This document shows, piece after piece, positions 1-8,395 of a stretch of 58,077 bases of DNA. The DNA is from JAEUMD01 sp050250815 (lineage in GTDB: Bacteria; Pseudomonadota; Alphaproteobacteria; Rhizobiales; Hyphomicrobiaceae). The DNA is taken from NCBI GenBank assembly GCA_050250815.1, contig JBFWNY010000026.1, positions 1 through 58,077 of the forward strand. Reading direction: 5' to 3'. Both the position numbers and the translations under genes were made by a program. The notes under the pieces were generated by a model. The model was not told the DNA's origin. It did not search any database and was given only the letters and a program-made list of their open reading frames with translations. Each line of letters starts with the position of its first letter. Position 1 is the first letter of the stretch.

Positions 1-27
1 GAGTTTCGTCACGTTATCGTTGGGCAC
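1..27 (-). CDS. N-terminal fragment of a probable IS256-family transposase (cut by window edge)
   Basis: Nine codons from a GTG at 25-27 read MPNDNVTKL on the minus strand and run off the window. The GTG follows an AAAGGAG ribosome binding site. A beginning of the form M-P-N/D-D-N-V-x-K-L is what I recall for IS256-type transposases of alphaproteobacteria. Nine residues are too few to prove it, so this rests on the match, the ribosome binding site and the element-like end upstream. Confidence 0.35.
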
Positions 28-126
28 GGCATATCGCTCCTTTGGTGGAGAAGTGAGGTCGTCAACAAACCCCACGATATGCCGCCTTCACCGATTCACG
101 CCGTCACCAACTTCTGGGGATAGCTC
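1..126 (-). mobile_element. Probable terminal part of an IS256-family insertion sequence (partial, continues left of window)
   Basis: On the minus strand a short gene start with a good ribosome binding site (AAAGGAG at about 39-45) lies about 100 bases inside a sharp-looking end near the GGGGATAGCTC at 116-126. A 9-base inverted repeat, GGCATATCG at 28-36 and CGATATGCC at 75-83, lies between. The start of the reading frame resembles the N-terminus I remember for one IS256 (mutator-type) transposase group. The element boundary and family are inferred. The target-site duplication and the other end are outside the window. Confidence 0.45.
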
Positions 127-278
127 AAGCGTTGCTCCGCGAACACGTCCGGCGGACTGAAACTGTCTTGCCGCTACCCCCGCCTTGACCCTTGATGCCG
201 CGCTGCTGCATCAAGGCTGGGCACCGGATCGCGGAGGGAGGCAGTCCCGGTCCGGATATCCATCGAGGGTAGTTGAGA

Positions 279-506
279 ATGACGGTTGCTCGTAACGCCG
301 CCGGCGACACCAATTCGCCGCCGGTCGCACTCCCGACGCTTGCCTGGGCCCTGCGTCGCGCCCTGATCGGGCTCATCATCCTGTTCGTCATGTTTGGCGG
401 CGGCGCTTGGCTGCTGCATGCCTCCATCGAAGCCGACAAGGCCGACGCCACCGAAATCGCCCAGCCTGCGACGACCGGCAATACCTCCCTCGCCCACCGC
501 CCCTGA
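279..506 (+). CDS. Small single-pass membrane protein, unknown function
   Basis: A 75-residue protein starting MTVARNAAGD. It has one clear transmembrane stretch at about residues 27-48 (Ile/Leu/Phe/Gly-rich, ending in a WLLHAS motif) and a short acidic then polar C-terminal tail. A GAGGGT about ten bases upstream of the ATG could be the ribosome binding site; a TTG six bases earlier is a weaker alternative. It is the first plus-strand gene before the GH114 genes and could be a small accessory membrane protein of that block. No family recognised; it could also be non-coding. Confidence 0.45.
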   Translation: MTVARNAAGDTNSPPVALPTLAWALRRALIGLIILFVMFGGGAWLLHASIEADKADATEIAQPATTGNTSLAHRP

Positions 507-663
507 CCGGGAATCGCGTACTATCCACGTTCGCGCCGCGGGTCTGCGCCAAGCAGACGCGTGCCACACTTTTGGCCGCCTGCGGCGGCAGAAGGTGGCG
601 AGCATCGTGTCGTCGGCTGGCCCAAAGGCCGCCGGAAGGCGCGCAGGCGAGGATCGGCGCGGG

Positions 664-1743
664 ATGGGACTTCGAGAACTGAGCAGAAGCAAGCGCTCGG
701 CGCGGCATTCGCGTCTGGGCGGCCGCGTGGCCGCCCTCGTGCTCGCGGCCCTCACGGTCGCGTCGCTGATCGCCAAACCGCTCGAGTTTGCTGAGGCGGC
801 CCCACGCTCCCCGTCGGGCTCTGACGCGAGGCCGTCCAAGACGGTGCCGGACGCCGCCGCCGCACGGCGCCAGGCTTTGCTCGGAACGGTCAGGAGCTGG
901 GGCTACCAGTTGGCCGGACTCAACCTCGCAACGGCTCGCTCAGCGCCTTACGACCTGCTCGTCGTCGACGCCACGACGGGTGTGGGAGATGGCGACGCGA
1001 TGAAGGCTGCCGATGTCGCCTCGCTGCAACGGCGTGACGACGGCCGCCGCCGGCTCGTCGTCAGCTACCTGTCGATCGGCGAGGCTGAGGACTATCGCCC
1101 GGACTATTTCAGCAAGGAATATCTGACCGAGGATGCGCCCGACTGGCTGCTACACGAAAACGAGCAGTGGAAGGGCAACCGCATCATCCGCTTCTGCGAG
1201 GAGGGCTGGCAGCGTACCATTCTGGGCGACGACGATGGCCGCAACGTCTACAACAGCATCGAGCCGTCACCGTTGTACAGGCTTATCGAACTGGGCCTCG
1301 ACGGGGTCTATCTCGACCGGGTGGACGTCTACCAGGAAGTCGAGGCCGCCTGTCCGGACGCCGCGCGGCGCATGGTTGATTTCGTCGTGCGGCTCGCCAC
1401 GTTCGCCCGCCGCAAGAACCCCGATTTCGTAGTGATCCTGCAGAACGCCGAGGAGCTTTTGGCCCATCCGCGCATGATCGGAGCCATCGATGCAATTGCC
1501 AAGGAAGACCTGTTCTACGGTGTCGATCACTCGGAGCGGGCCAACGAGCCGGGTATGGTGCGCGAGACGATTGCCAACCTGAGGCTGGCGCGCGCCGCGG
1601 GACGGCCCGTGCTGTTCGTCGACTATCTCGAAGACCGGAAGAAGATCGAAAGCGCCAAGAAGCGCGGCGTCGCCGAGGGCTTCATCCCTTACTTCGCCCC
1701 GCGCGATCTGGCGCGCCTGCGGCTGCCGGGCCGCGACTTCTGA
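664..1743 (+). CDS. GH114-type endo-alpha-1,4-polygalactosaminidase-like protein, copy 1
   Basis: A 359-residue protein. An N-terminal signal peptide or anchor lies at about residues 20-45 (basic start, then an Ala/Leu/Val core). The GH114 (PF03537-type) domain runs from about residue 75 to the end. Family landmarks are the SWGYQL motif (78-83), the YLSIGEAE motif (135-142) holding a conserved Glu, GVYLDR (214-219) holding a conserved Asp, and QNAEELL (260-266). This family cuts alpha-1,4-linked galactosamine polymers; the related domain of PelA acts on Pel. The ATG at 664 is chosen because the signal peptide starts there. It is followed by copy 2 with a one-base stop/start overlap (TGATG), so the two are co-translated. 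The product should act outside the cytoplasmic membrane. Confidence 0.85.
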   Translation: MGLRELSRSKRSARHSRLGGRVAALVLAALTVASLIAKPLEFAEAAPRSPSGSDARPSKTVPDAAAARRQALLGTVRSWGYQLAGLNLATARSAPYDLLVVDATTGVGDGDAMKAADVASLQRRDDGRRRLVVSYLSIGEAEDYRPDYFSKEYLTEDAPDWLLHENEQWKGNRIIRFCEEGWQRTILGDDDGRNVYNSIEPSPLYRLIELGLDGVYLDRVDVYQEVEAACPDAARRMVDFVVRLATFARRKNPDFVVILQNAEELLAHPRMIGAIDAIAKEDLFYGVDHSERANEPGMVRETIANLRLARAAGRPVLFVDYLEDRKKIESAKKRGVAEGFIPYFAPRDLARLRLPGRDF

Positions 1744-2759
1744 TGCGGCCTCGGACGGCCCAATGCCCTGCAGTGGCAGCGTTGTGGGTGGGGCCGCTGA
1801 TTGCTTTGCATCTTCTGCTCGCCATGCCGCAACCGGTAGCGCATGCCCAGTCGCCGCAGCAGTCAGAGCACGTCACCCCGCTGCCGGAGTCATCACAGGC
1901 CCGCGTGCGCCGGGACAGGATCGCCGCGGCCAGGAGCTGGCGCTATCAGCTTCGCCGCCTCGATGTCGAAGCCATCGCCGGATCGGATGCCGACCTGCTC
2001 GTAATCGACTATGCACCCGACCGCTGGGACGGCGTCGAGCGCCCGTTTCAGCGCGCTGACGTTACCCGCATGCGGCAGCGTCCCGATGGTGGTCGGCGCA
2101 CTCTGCTTGCCTATCTTTCTATCGGCGAGGCGGAGCGTTACCGCACCTACTGGAACAACGCCTGGTACGAGCCACCAACCCGGCCGCACTGGCTACTTCC
2201 ACCCAATCCGAAATGGGACGGTAATTTCCCAGTCCGTTTCTGGGACCCCGACTGGCAGCGCATCGTCTACGGCGAACCGGAAGCCTACCTGGACCGGATC
2301 GTTGCTGCCGGATTCGACGGCGTCTATCTCGATCGCGCCGATGTGTTTCAAGAACTTCGCTCGTCGTATCCGCGGGCAGAGTCCGAAATGGTGCGCTTCC
2401 TGTCGCGCCTCGCCGCCCATGCGCGCCGTCTTGAGCCGTCATTCCTTATCGTCATGCAGAACGCCGAGGAACTGCTCGCACACGCGGCCGTAGCGGATGC
2501 CCTTGATGCGGTTGCCAAGGAGGACTTGCTCTACGGCGTTGACCACGACGAGAAGGCGAATGCGCCGGGTCTCGTTTCGGGCTCCCTCACGTACCTGAGG
2601 CGGGCCCGAAAGCGCGGGCTCCCCGTTCTCGCGGTCGAGTATCTGAGCGAGCCGGCGATCGCGCGGGCGGCCCGACAGCGGCTTGTCGGCTATGGGTTCC
2701 TCCCCTTGATTGCCGAACGGAGCCTCGGCACACTCGACTTCATGCCACTTCAACGCTGA
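1743..2759 (+). CDS. GH114-type endo-alpha-1,4-polygalactosaminidase-like protein, copy 2
   Basis: A 338-residue paralogue of the preceding gene. It has a signal peptide at about residues 8-36 ending near AHAQS, then the GH114 domain from about residue 62. It keeps SWRYQL (65-70), YLSIGEAE (124-131), GVYLDR (193-198) and QNAEELL (239-245), so the putative catalytic Glu and Asp are retained. Unlike copy 1 it has no cysteine in the middle of the domain. The start overlaps the previous stop by one base. Nearby Pel-type genes suggest it trims or processes a galactosamine-rich exopolysaccharide; this is inferred from family and context. Confidence 0.85.
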   Translation: MRPRTAQCPAVAALWVGPLIALHLLLAMPQPVAHAQSPQQSEHVTPLPESSQARVRRDRIAAARSWRYQLRRLDVEAIAGSDADLLVIDYAPDRWDGVERPFQRADVTRMRQRPDGGRRTLLAYLSIGEAERYRTYWNNAWYEPPTRPHWLLPPNPKWDGNFPVRFWDPDWQRIVYGEPEAYLDRIVAAGFDGVYLDRADVFQELRSSYPRAESEMVRFLSRLAAHARRLEPSFLIVMQNAEELLAHAAVADALDAVAKEDLLYGVDHDEKANAPGLVSGSLTYLRRARKRGLPVLAVEYLSEPAIARAARQRLVGYGFLPLIAERSLGTLDFMPLQR

Positions 2760-2875
2760 ACCACGTCGAGCCGTGTGGGCGACTTGCTCGGTGCCGCCCA
2801 AATCTGCTCTACACCTGAAGTGCGGACGACGCGGCAGCGATCGCTGTCTCAGACGGCAGGACATGGAGCATCGGC

Positions 2876-3343
2876 ATGAACCTCTCCACCTCGACCTGGC
2901 TGACGATTGCCGTCGTGGTCCTGCTCCTGGTCGTTGCCTTTCTCATCTGGCGTCTGTGGCTTGCGAGCCGGGCTGCCCGCGCTCCGATGGCGCCAACGCG
3001 TAGCGATGCGCCGCCGAACGATACGTACGAGCGCGCCGACACATTCCCCCGCACTCGATCCGCCGCTCCCCCGCCCGGCTGGGCCGGTGGTGGTGGAAAC
3101 GCATCTGCTGGCGGTGGCCCTGCCCTGCCACGCTCCGCCATCGGGCGGGATGCGATAGAGCATGGAGGCCCGGCTCCGACCGGCTACGGCCCACCGCGCC
3201 CGCGCACGGCAAAGCCGCCGCCGGCACTGGCCGGTCCGGTCCACGGCTATAGTCCGTCGGGGGCCGCGCATGCGCCGAACCGAGGCACGCGCGCCTCGGC
3301 GCCCCCACCTGCTTCAGCCGGCCGTAACGGTTCCAATCGTTGA
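2876..3343 (+). CDS. Membrane protein with Pro/Ala/Gly-rich extracytoplasmic tail
   Basis: A 155-residue frame starting MNLSTSTWLT. It has one strong transmembrane helix (residues 8-29) and then about 120 residues of low-complexity Pro/Ala/Gly/Arg sequence with no recognisable fold. GGAG sits 11-14 bases upstream of the ATG. It ends 16 bases before the start of the third GH114 gene, in a different frame. Its architecture (anchor plus disordered linker) is what one would expect as the missing N-terminus of that gene, so a frameshifted fusion is possible. The low-complexity tail makes coding status uncertain. Confidence 0.5.
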   Translation: MNLSTSTWLTIAVVVLLLVVAFLIWRLWLASRAARAPMAPTRSDAPPNDTYERADTFPRTRSAAPPPGWAGGGGNASAGGGPALPRSAIGRDAIEHGGPAPTGYGPPRPRTAKPPPALAGPVHGYSPSGAAHAPNRGTRASAPPPASAGRNGSNR

Positions 3344-3359
3344 CGAGGATCGTGTGCTC

Positions 3360-4292
3360 ATGCCGCGCAAGAAGTCGCATTCGGGATCGGTGGGCGTTCA
3401 AGCGACAGAGGGCGCTGCGGCGGATCTCGCACGGGCTCGAAGCTGGGGCTACCAGCTGCAGAAACTCGACCTTGCTGCCACCGCATCGGCCCCCCACGAC
3501 CTCATCGTCATCGACTATGCGCGCGACGGGTCGCACGATACCGCGCTGACGCCGCAGGATCTGGCGAATCTGAAGCTCAAGCCAGACGGCACGCGCCGCC
3601 TCGTCTATGCCTACATCTCAGTGGGCGAGGCCGAGAGCTACCGCTTCTACTGGCGCAAGGAATGGCGCAAGTCGCCGCCTGACTGGATCGTCGCGGAGAA
3701 CTCCGACTGGAAAGGCAACTTCCTCGTCGCCTTCTGGCATGACGACTGGCGGAGCATCCTGCTCGATCCGCAGGACGGATACATCACACGGATTGCGGCG
3801 CAGGGCTTCGACGGGCTCTACCTCGACCGCTGCGATGTGTTCGAGGATTTGGAGGACGCCGACCACTCCGCAATCGAGGATGCGGGCGATCTGGAACAGC
3901 GAATGGTGGATTTCATTGCCGGGCTGTCCGCGCACGTTCGTGCCACCCATCCCGGTCTCGGCCTCATCATGCAGAACGCCGAGCAGCTGCTGTCGCACAA
4001 GGCTGTGCTCATGGCCCTCGACGGGATGGCCAAGGAGGAGTTGCTCTTCGGAATGAGTGGCGGCTCCCGGCGAAACGCGCGCTCCGAGACGGCCGAGGCG
4101 CGGCAGGACCTCGACCGTGCCCGCAGATCGGGGCGCCCGGTTTTCTGTGTCGAGTATCTCGACGACGACGAGAAACGCGCCACGGCGATTTCGGAAATTG
4201 CCCAGTTCGGTTTCGTGCCTTACGTAGCGCGCGCCGACCGGGAGCTCGATACGCTCGAGCCGCCGGCCGACCCTGATTCCGTCACCTCCTGA
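3360..4292 (+). CDS. GH114-type endo-alpha-1,4-polygalactosaminidase-like protein, copy 3, no signal peptide
   Basis: A 310-residue protein. The GH114 domain fills nearly the whole length: SWGYQL (28-33), YISVGEAE (85-92), GLYLDR (152-157) and a QNAEQLL motif further on. The start is the ATG at 3360 with GAGG 11 bases upstream; an in-frame GTG at 3354 is possible. Unlike copies 1 and 2 the N-terminus (MPRKKSHSGS) is short and hydrophilic, with no secretion signal, so as written it would stay in the cytoplasm unless joined to the preceding anchor-like frame. Its last 73 bases overlap the 3-prime end of pelG on the other strand. Confidence 0.8.
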   Translation: MPRKKSHSGSVGVQATEGAAADLARARSWGYQLQKLDLAATASAPHDLIVIDYARDGSHDTALTPQDLANLKLKPDGTRRLVYAYISVGEAESYRFYWRKEWRKSPPDWIVAENSDWKGNFLVAFWHDDWRSILLDPQDGYITRIAAQGFDGLYLDRCDVFEDLEDADHSAIEDAGDLEQRMVDFIAGLSAHVRATHPGLGLIMQNAEQLLSHKAVLMALDGMAKEELLFGMSGGSRRNARSETAEARQDLDRARRSGRPVFCVEYLDDDEKRATAISEIAQFGFVPYVARADRELDTLEPPADPDSVTS

Positions 4293-5707
4293 ATCCAGCG
4301 GCCCGATCTCCCAGCCGGGATGATCGACGGGTTGTTGCCAATGAAGGTCAGGAAGTTGAGCCGCTCGAAAGTTGCAACAGCCGCCAGGTAAGCGAGCAGG
4401 CTCGCCAGAAGGCAGGCGGCGAAATAGCCCACACCGAAATACGTCTCACCAAGTTCGACGGTAAGTATCGTGAAGCCCAGGTTGAGCGCCAGGAACGTTA
4501 CCTGCAGCCCGAGGTAGAGGCGGCGCCGGTCGAAGAACAGCAGCAGCGATGTCGTGGCGATGAAGATGAACTGGAACACAGAGCCGAGCGCGCCGTAACG
4601 CAGGATTGCGATCTGCTGGAATTGCAGGCTCAGAGCGTCGACGATCATGGGTGCGGCCAGGATGAGAACAACGGCAAGGCCCAGCTCCGCTATCGTGATG
4701 AGCACCAGATTGTCGAGCGTGCGTCGCGCCATGCGCCGGCGCGAGTTCTCGATCTGCCGCAGTGTGCCGTGGGTCGAGATGGTCGAAAAGTAGTGCTGGT
4801 AGCGCTCGAAGAAGTCGGTTTCGAGTTGCACGACGAATACGGCGAGCGCGGGAATGACCACCAACGACGCGATGAACATCGCGCTGTCGTAAAGAGGTGC
4901 GTGTACGAGTCCGCCGTCGACCGTCTCGCCGATGGGCGAGAACCAGAACACCCACTTGTCGACCCAGACTGCCGCAGTCGCCGCCAGTGCGCCAAGCGCC
5001 AGATGGCCGTATGTGCGAAAGCCCTGCACGACGGCCTCGAATCCGACCTCCGGCGCCACCAGCGGACCTGGAAAGCTCGCCAGGACGCGAAGCGTCAGTG
5101 CCAGGAATGTGACCATGAGGCCGCTGAGGAAGCCCCATGCGATCGCGGCCGCCCCCAGATCGAGAATGGCGGCCGAGCTTCCCGCCAGCACCGATACGAC
5201 AAGTCCTGAGACAAAGGCGATGGTGACGCCGCGGTAGTCACGTATCGCCCCGCAGAAGCTGAGCGCGACCCAGATCAGGGCTACCGTGAGCGCTGATGCG
5301 AGCAGCGCGAGCGCGAGCGGCAGCGGCATGCGGAAATGCAGAGCGAGACCCGCGACGCCGACCGAGACCAGGACGAGTGCGGTGACGAGCGCGCCGAACA
5401 GCAAGGGACGCACGCGCCCGGGCTGCCGCAGCCATAGTGCATCCGCGACCAGTCGCGTCGCGACGATCGTCACCGGCGCGGTCAGCACCAGCGACACGGC
5501 GAACGCGTAGATGATGACGGCGCGGAAGCTCGCCAGTGTCTGCCGGCCGGCCACCTGCTCGCCCACGATCGTGATGGTGGCCAGGCTCAGAATCGTGAAG
5601 ATCCAGGGGCCCGCCGCTACGACGGCCGCGTGGCCGAAAGCACGGATGATGGTGGTGAAGCTCTGCTGCCGCGCCAGATCACGCAACTCGAAGCCTATGC
5701 CGGCCAT
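4220..5707 (-). CDS. pelG: PelG-like exopolysaccharide flippase/transporter
   Basis: A 495-residue polytopic membrane protein. The N-terminus MAGIGFELRDL is the PelG signature, followed by about a dozen hydrophobic segments typical of the MATE/Wzx-like fold. PelG moves the growing Pel polymer across the cytoplasmic membrane together with PelD, PelE and PelF. The start at 5707 lies one base after the pelF stop (TGACATG), so translation is coupled. A much longer open frame extends upstream inside pelF, but the family start is clearly here. It is the last gene of the operon, and its 3-prime end overlaps the convergent GH114 gene. Confidence 0.9.
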   Translation of the reverse strand: MAGIGFELRDLARQQSFTTIIRAFGHAAVVAAGPWIFTILSLATITIVGEQVAGRQTLASFRAVIIYAFAVSLVLTAPVTIVATRLVADALWLRQPGRVRPLLFGALVTALVLVSVGVAGLALHFRMPLPLALALLASALTVALIWVALSFCGAIRDYRGVTIAFVSGLVVSVLAGSSAAILDLGAAAIAWGFLSGLMVTFLALTLRVLASFPGPLVAPEVGFEAVVQGFRTYGHLALGALAATAAVWVDKWVFWFSPIGETVDGGLVHAPLYDSAMFIASLVVIPALAVFVVQLETDFFERYQHYFSTISTHGTLRQIENSRRRMARRTLDNLVLITIAELGLAVVLILAAPMIVDALSLQFQQIAILRYGALGSVFQFIFIATTSLLLFFDRRRLYLGLQVTFLALNLGFTILTVELGETYFGVGYFAACLLASLLAYLAAVATFERLNFLTFIGNNPSIIPAGRSGRWIQEVTESGSAGGSSVSSSRSARAT

Positions 5708-5708
5708 G

Positions 5709-7262
5709 TCACGTCCTCGCCCGCATCGCGCGCTCGATGCGTGTCGGCCTTGCCGCAAGCGTCGCGTACAAGTTCGCGTAGGCCGATGCCGCCTGAGCGG
5801 ACGTGTAGCGCGCTTCGACGCGAGCCCTGAGAGCATCGCCAGCGCGCCGGCGCGCCGCATGATCGGCGAGCAATGCGCCCACGGCATCGGCGACCTCGTC
5901 GGGGGCGACGAGATTCGTGACGCGGCCACCGGCGCCCAGTGCCGGAGTCTCGTCTGCACGTCCCTCAATTATCTCCCGGCATGACCCGACATTGGTCGCG
6001 ACGAACGGCACGCCCGCGGCTCCGGCCTCCAGCAGCACGAGCGGCTGGCTTTCACTCAAGCTCGTCAGGCAGGCAACGTGTATCCTTGGCAGATACTTCA
6101 CGACGTCGACCGGTCCGGTGAACTCCACGGTATCCTGCAGCCCCAACGCCTCGACCATCGCGCCGCATTCCGCTGCGTAGCCCTCGTCCTCGTCGAGTGG
6201 CCCGAGCACGAGCGCCTTCAGTCCTGCGATGCGCGACTTCAGGATGTGGGCTGCACCAATGAACGTCTTCACATCCTTGATCGGCACGACGCGGCCAATC
6301 AGCGCCATGGTCGGTTGAGCATCGTCGGCGGCACGCGGAAGCGAAGAGAACCGCGTCAGATCGATACCGTTGGCGATGACTGACAGACGCGAGCGGTCCG
6401 CCCCCATTGCCACCTGAGCGCGCTGGTTGTCCTCGTAAAGCGTCACGACGTCATCCGCGGCCTCGTAGCACGTGCGTGCATAGGCCTCGAACGCACGCAC
6501 CCAAAGGTCCCTGAGATCGACGCGCCGGTCGGAGAGAAAATGGCCACGATCGATATTGTCGGCGACCCAGTCGGCCATCAGCAGCTCGATGCGGCGCTCA
6601 TTGGTGTAAATGCCGTGCTCTGTGAGCAGCGCCGGTCGCCCGGTCTCGAAAGCCGCTCTGGCGGCGAGCAACCCGGCATATCCGGTCGAGATCGTGTGAT
6701 AGACGCGGGCCTTGGGCAGTTCGCACTCGGCGACCGCAAACAAGCCGCCGAGGAGTGCCCGCCAAGCCCAGAAGTAGTGCAGGAAAGAGCTTTGCGGCAT
6801 GTCGAGTGCGTACATGCGCTGAACGAGCGCCCATGCGACCGGCGAATTGAAGGCGATTGGCAAGGGCGCGTTATCGCGCAGGGCCGCCAACTCGGCGTTG
6901 AGCTTTCTCCACGCCTGCATCCCGCCCATCGCGATCAACTCGCGCAGCGCGTCGGCAAGGCGATCAATCGCAGGCGGAACCTCCAGAGTCAGATTCGGCC
7001 GTGAGCCGAAATCCTGCAGGTAGAGATCGCTATAGGCAACCGCATTGGGCGGCAGAGCATAGCGCGGCTTCTGACCTGACGGACGCGGCCAAAGGGCGAC
7101 AATCGAAAACGTCGTCTCAGGCTGCGTGCGCATCAGCCAGTCGATCCAAGCCGCAACGCCACCTTGGATATAGGGATAGCAGCCTTCGACGATGAGGCAG
7201 ACGTCGGCCTGGGGCGGCTCTCGCCGCGCGGCAGGCCGCTCGAACCATCGCATGAAGCTCAT
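5709..7262 (-). CDS. pelF: PelF-like GT4 glycosyltransferase
   Basis: A 517-residue cytosolic glycosyltransferase of GT4/GT-B fold. PelF marks: the early CLIVEGCYPYIQGGVAAW-type segment (22-39), EHGIY followed by ER (215-223), a GRVVPIKD nucleotide-sugar loop (323-330), and the GT4 E-x7-E pair (Glu404 and Glu412). In Pseudomonas PelF polymerises UDP-GalNAc into Pel; the same substrate is likely here given three adjacent galactosaminidase-like genes, but this is inference. Length matches PelF (about 500). The start overlaps the upstream pelE-like stop by four bases (ATGA). Confidence 0.92.
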   Translation of the reverse strand: MSFMRWFERPAARREPPQADVCLIVEGCYPYIQGGVAAWIDWLMRTQPETTFSIVALWPRPSGQKPRYALPPNAVAYSDLYLQDFGSRPNLTLEVPPAIDRLADALRELIAMGGMQAWRKLNAELAALRDNAPLPIAFNSPVAWALVQRMYALDMPQSSFLHYFWAWRALLGGLFAVAECELPKARVYHTISTGYAGLLAARAAFETGRPALLTEHGIYTNERRIELLMADWVADNIDRGHFLSDRRVDLRDLWVRAFEAYARTCYEAADDVVTLYEDNQRAQVAMGADRSRLSVIANGIDLTRFSSLPRAADDAQPTMALIGRVVPIKDVKTFIGAAHILKSRIAGLKALVLGPLDEDEGYAAECGAMVEALGLQDTVEFTGPVDVVKYLPRIHVACLTSLSESQPLVLLEAGAAGVPFVATNVGSCREIIEGRADETPALGAGGRVTNLVAPDEVADAVGALLADHAARRRAGDALRARVEARYTSAQAASAYANLYATLAARPTRIERAMRART

Positions 7263-8395
7263 ACCACGCGCCCCATTCCCACGGCGTTTCGGCGACGAGG
7301 CTTACGTCTCAATCGGACGAAGCCTTTCGACGCCAATCGCCTACGGCGGCGCAGGGTGCGCAGTGCGCCGAATGCTCCTGCGTCAGCCAGGCGCGCTTCC
7401 AGGCTATCGAGCAGACGTCCGACATCCCCCACTTCCGACGTCCGATACGGCAGGACCGCCGTCACAGCGTCGAATGCGCCGACGAGGCGCGCGGCAGCCT
7501 GCTCCGCGGCGCGTGCCTTTGGACTGTCGATGAGGCCCGATACCCGCGCCGCTTCGAGCGTCTCGAGCGTCGAGGCCGCATCAAGAAGCTCCGCGGCCGC
7601 CATGCCGCGGCTGCCTGCAAGAGTTGCGATCCGTCCGGCTTTGCCGATTGCTGCATCCGTCAACTGTGCCAGGTCAGGGCGCACGTGTGCCGCCACCGCG
7701 GCGGCCTGCACGCGAATGACCGGGACATCGCTGCACAGGGCAATCTTGAGCATTGGCAGGTGCGCGATGTCGAAGCGTCGGGCGACAAGGCCAAGGGCGG
7801 CCTGCTGATCCGCGAGCGATCCCGCCAGCATAACCTCGCGGAACGAGCGCGGTAATGGTGCCGCGACATCGATCGTCCTGCCGGCCGCGATCCGGTCAGA
7901 CAGGCGTGTCGGCGCGTCGAGATCTCGCGATCGGCCGATCCGGCGGTACCATGCGTCGAGCAGGTCAGTACCGCCCGCCGATCGCGCCAGGGCGGCCTGA
8001 GCGGCGAGCGCCATGACCGCGCCGACCGGGCCACTGACCGAAACGGCAATCAGCGTAAGAGTCGCCGCCGTCAGATCTGCGCCCGCCACCCGGCGGCGGA
8101 CCAGCATGAGAGCCAGAAACCCTACGACGGCCAGATGCCAGAAGAGGGCGACCGAAGGGGGCACAACGCCGGAGACGCCAACTGCCGCAACCGCCAGCTC
8201 GACCGCTGCTGCGGCCAACGCGAATTTCACGTCCCATAACGTAATCTCCGCAATCGCGGTGGCCGGCAGAGCTTCGCGCGCCGGAGCGGGCGCAGCCGAC
8301 ATCGCGCGCCGGCGGCGGATCTTGCGAGCAGCGCGATTGGCCGAGTCCGACACCAGCAATCGTGCATCGTCCGTAGTTGAGGACGTCGCGGCCAT
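7259..8395 (-). CDS. pelE: PelE-like membrane protein with helical-repeat C-terminus
   Basis: A 378-residue protein between pelD-like and pelF-like genes. A basic, disordered N-terminus (about 1-50) is followed by about four hydrophobic segments (55-140), then an all-helical soluble region resembling HEAT/TPR repeats. Pseudomonas PelE also has two membrane helices followed by helical repeats and scaffolds PelD-PelF-PelG. The assignment rests on position and architecture more than on motifs. The ATG at 8395 directly follows the pelD-like TAG stop, and the gene ends in a four-base overlap with pelF. Confidence 0.7.
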   Translation of the reverse strand: MAATSSTTDDARLLVSDSANRAARKIRRRRAMSAAPAPAREALPATAIAEITLWDVKFALAAAAVELAVAAVGVSGVVPPSVALFWHLAVVGFLALMLVRRRVAGADLTAATLTLIAVSVSGPVGAVMALAAQAALARSAGGTDLLDAWYRRIGRSRDLDAPTRLSDRIAAGRTIDVAAPLPRSFREVMLAGSLADQQAALGLVARRFDIAHLPMLKIALCSDVPVIRVQAAAVAAHVRPDLAQLTDAAIGKAGRIATLAGSRGMAAAELLDAASTLETLEAARVSGLIDSPKARAAEQAAARLVGAFDAVTAVLPYRTSEVGDVGRLLDSLEARLADAGAFGALRTLRRRRRLASKGFVRLRRKPRRRNAVGMGRVV

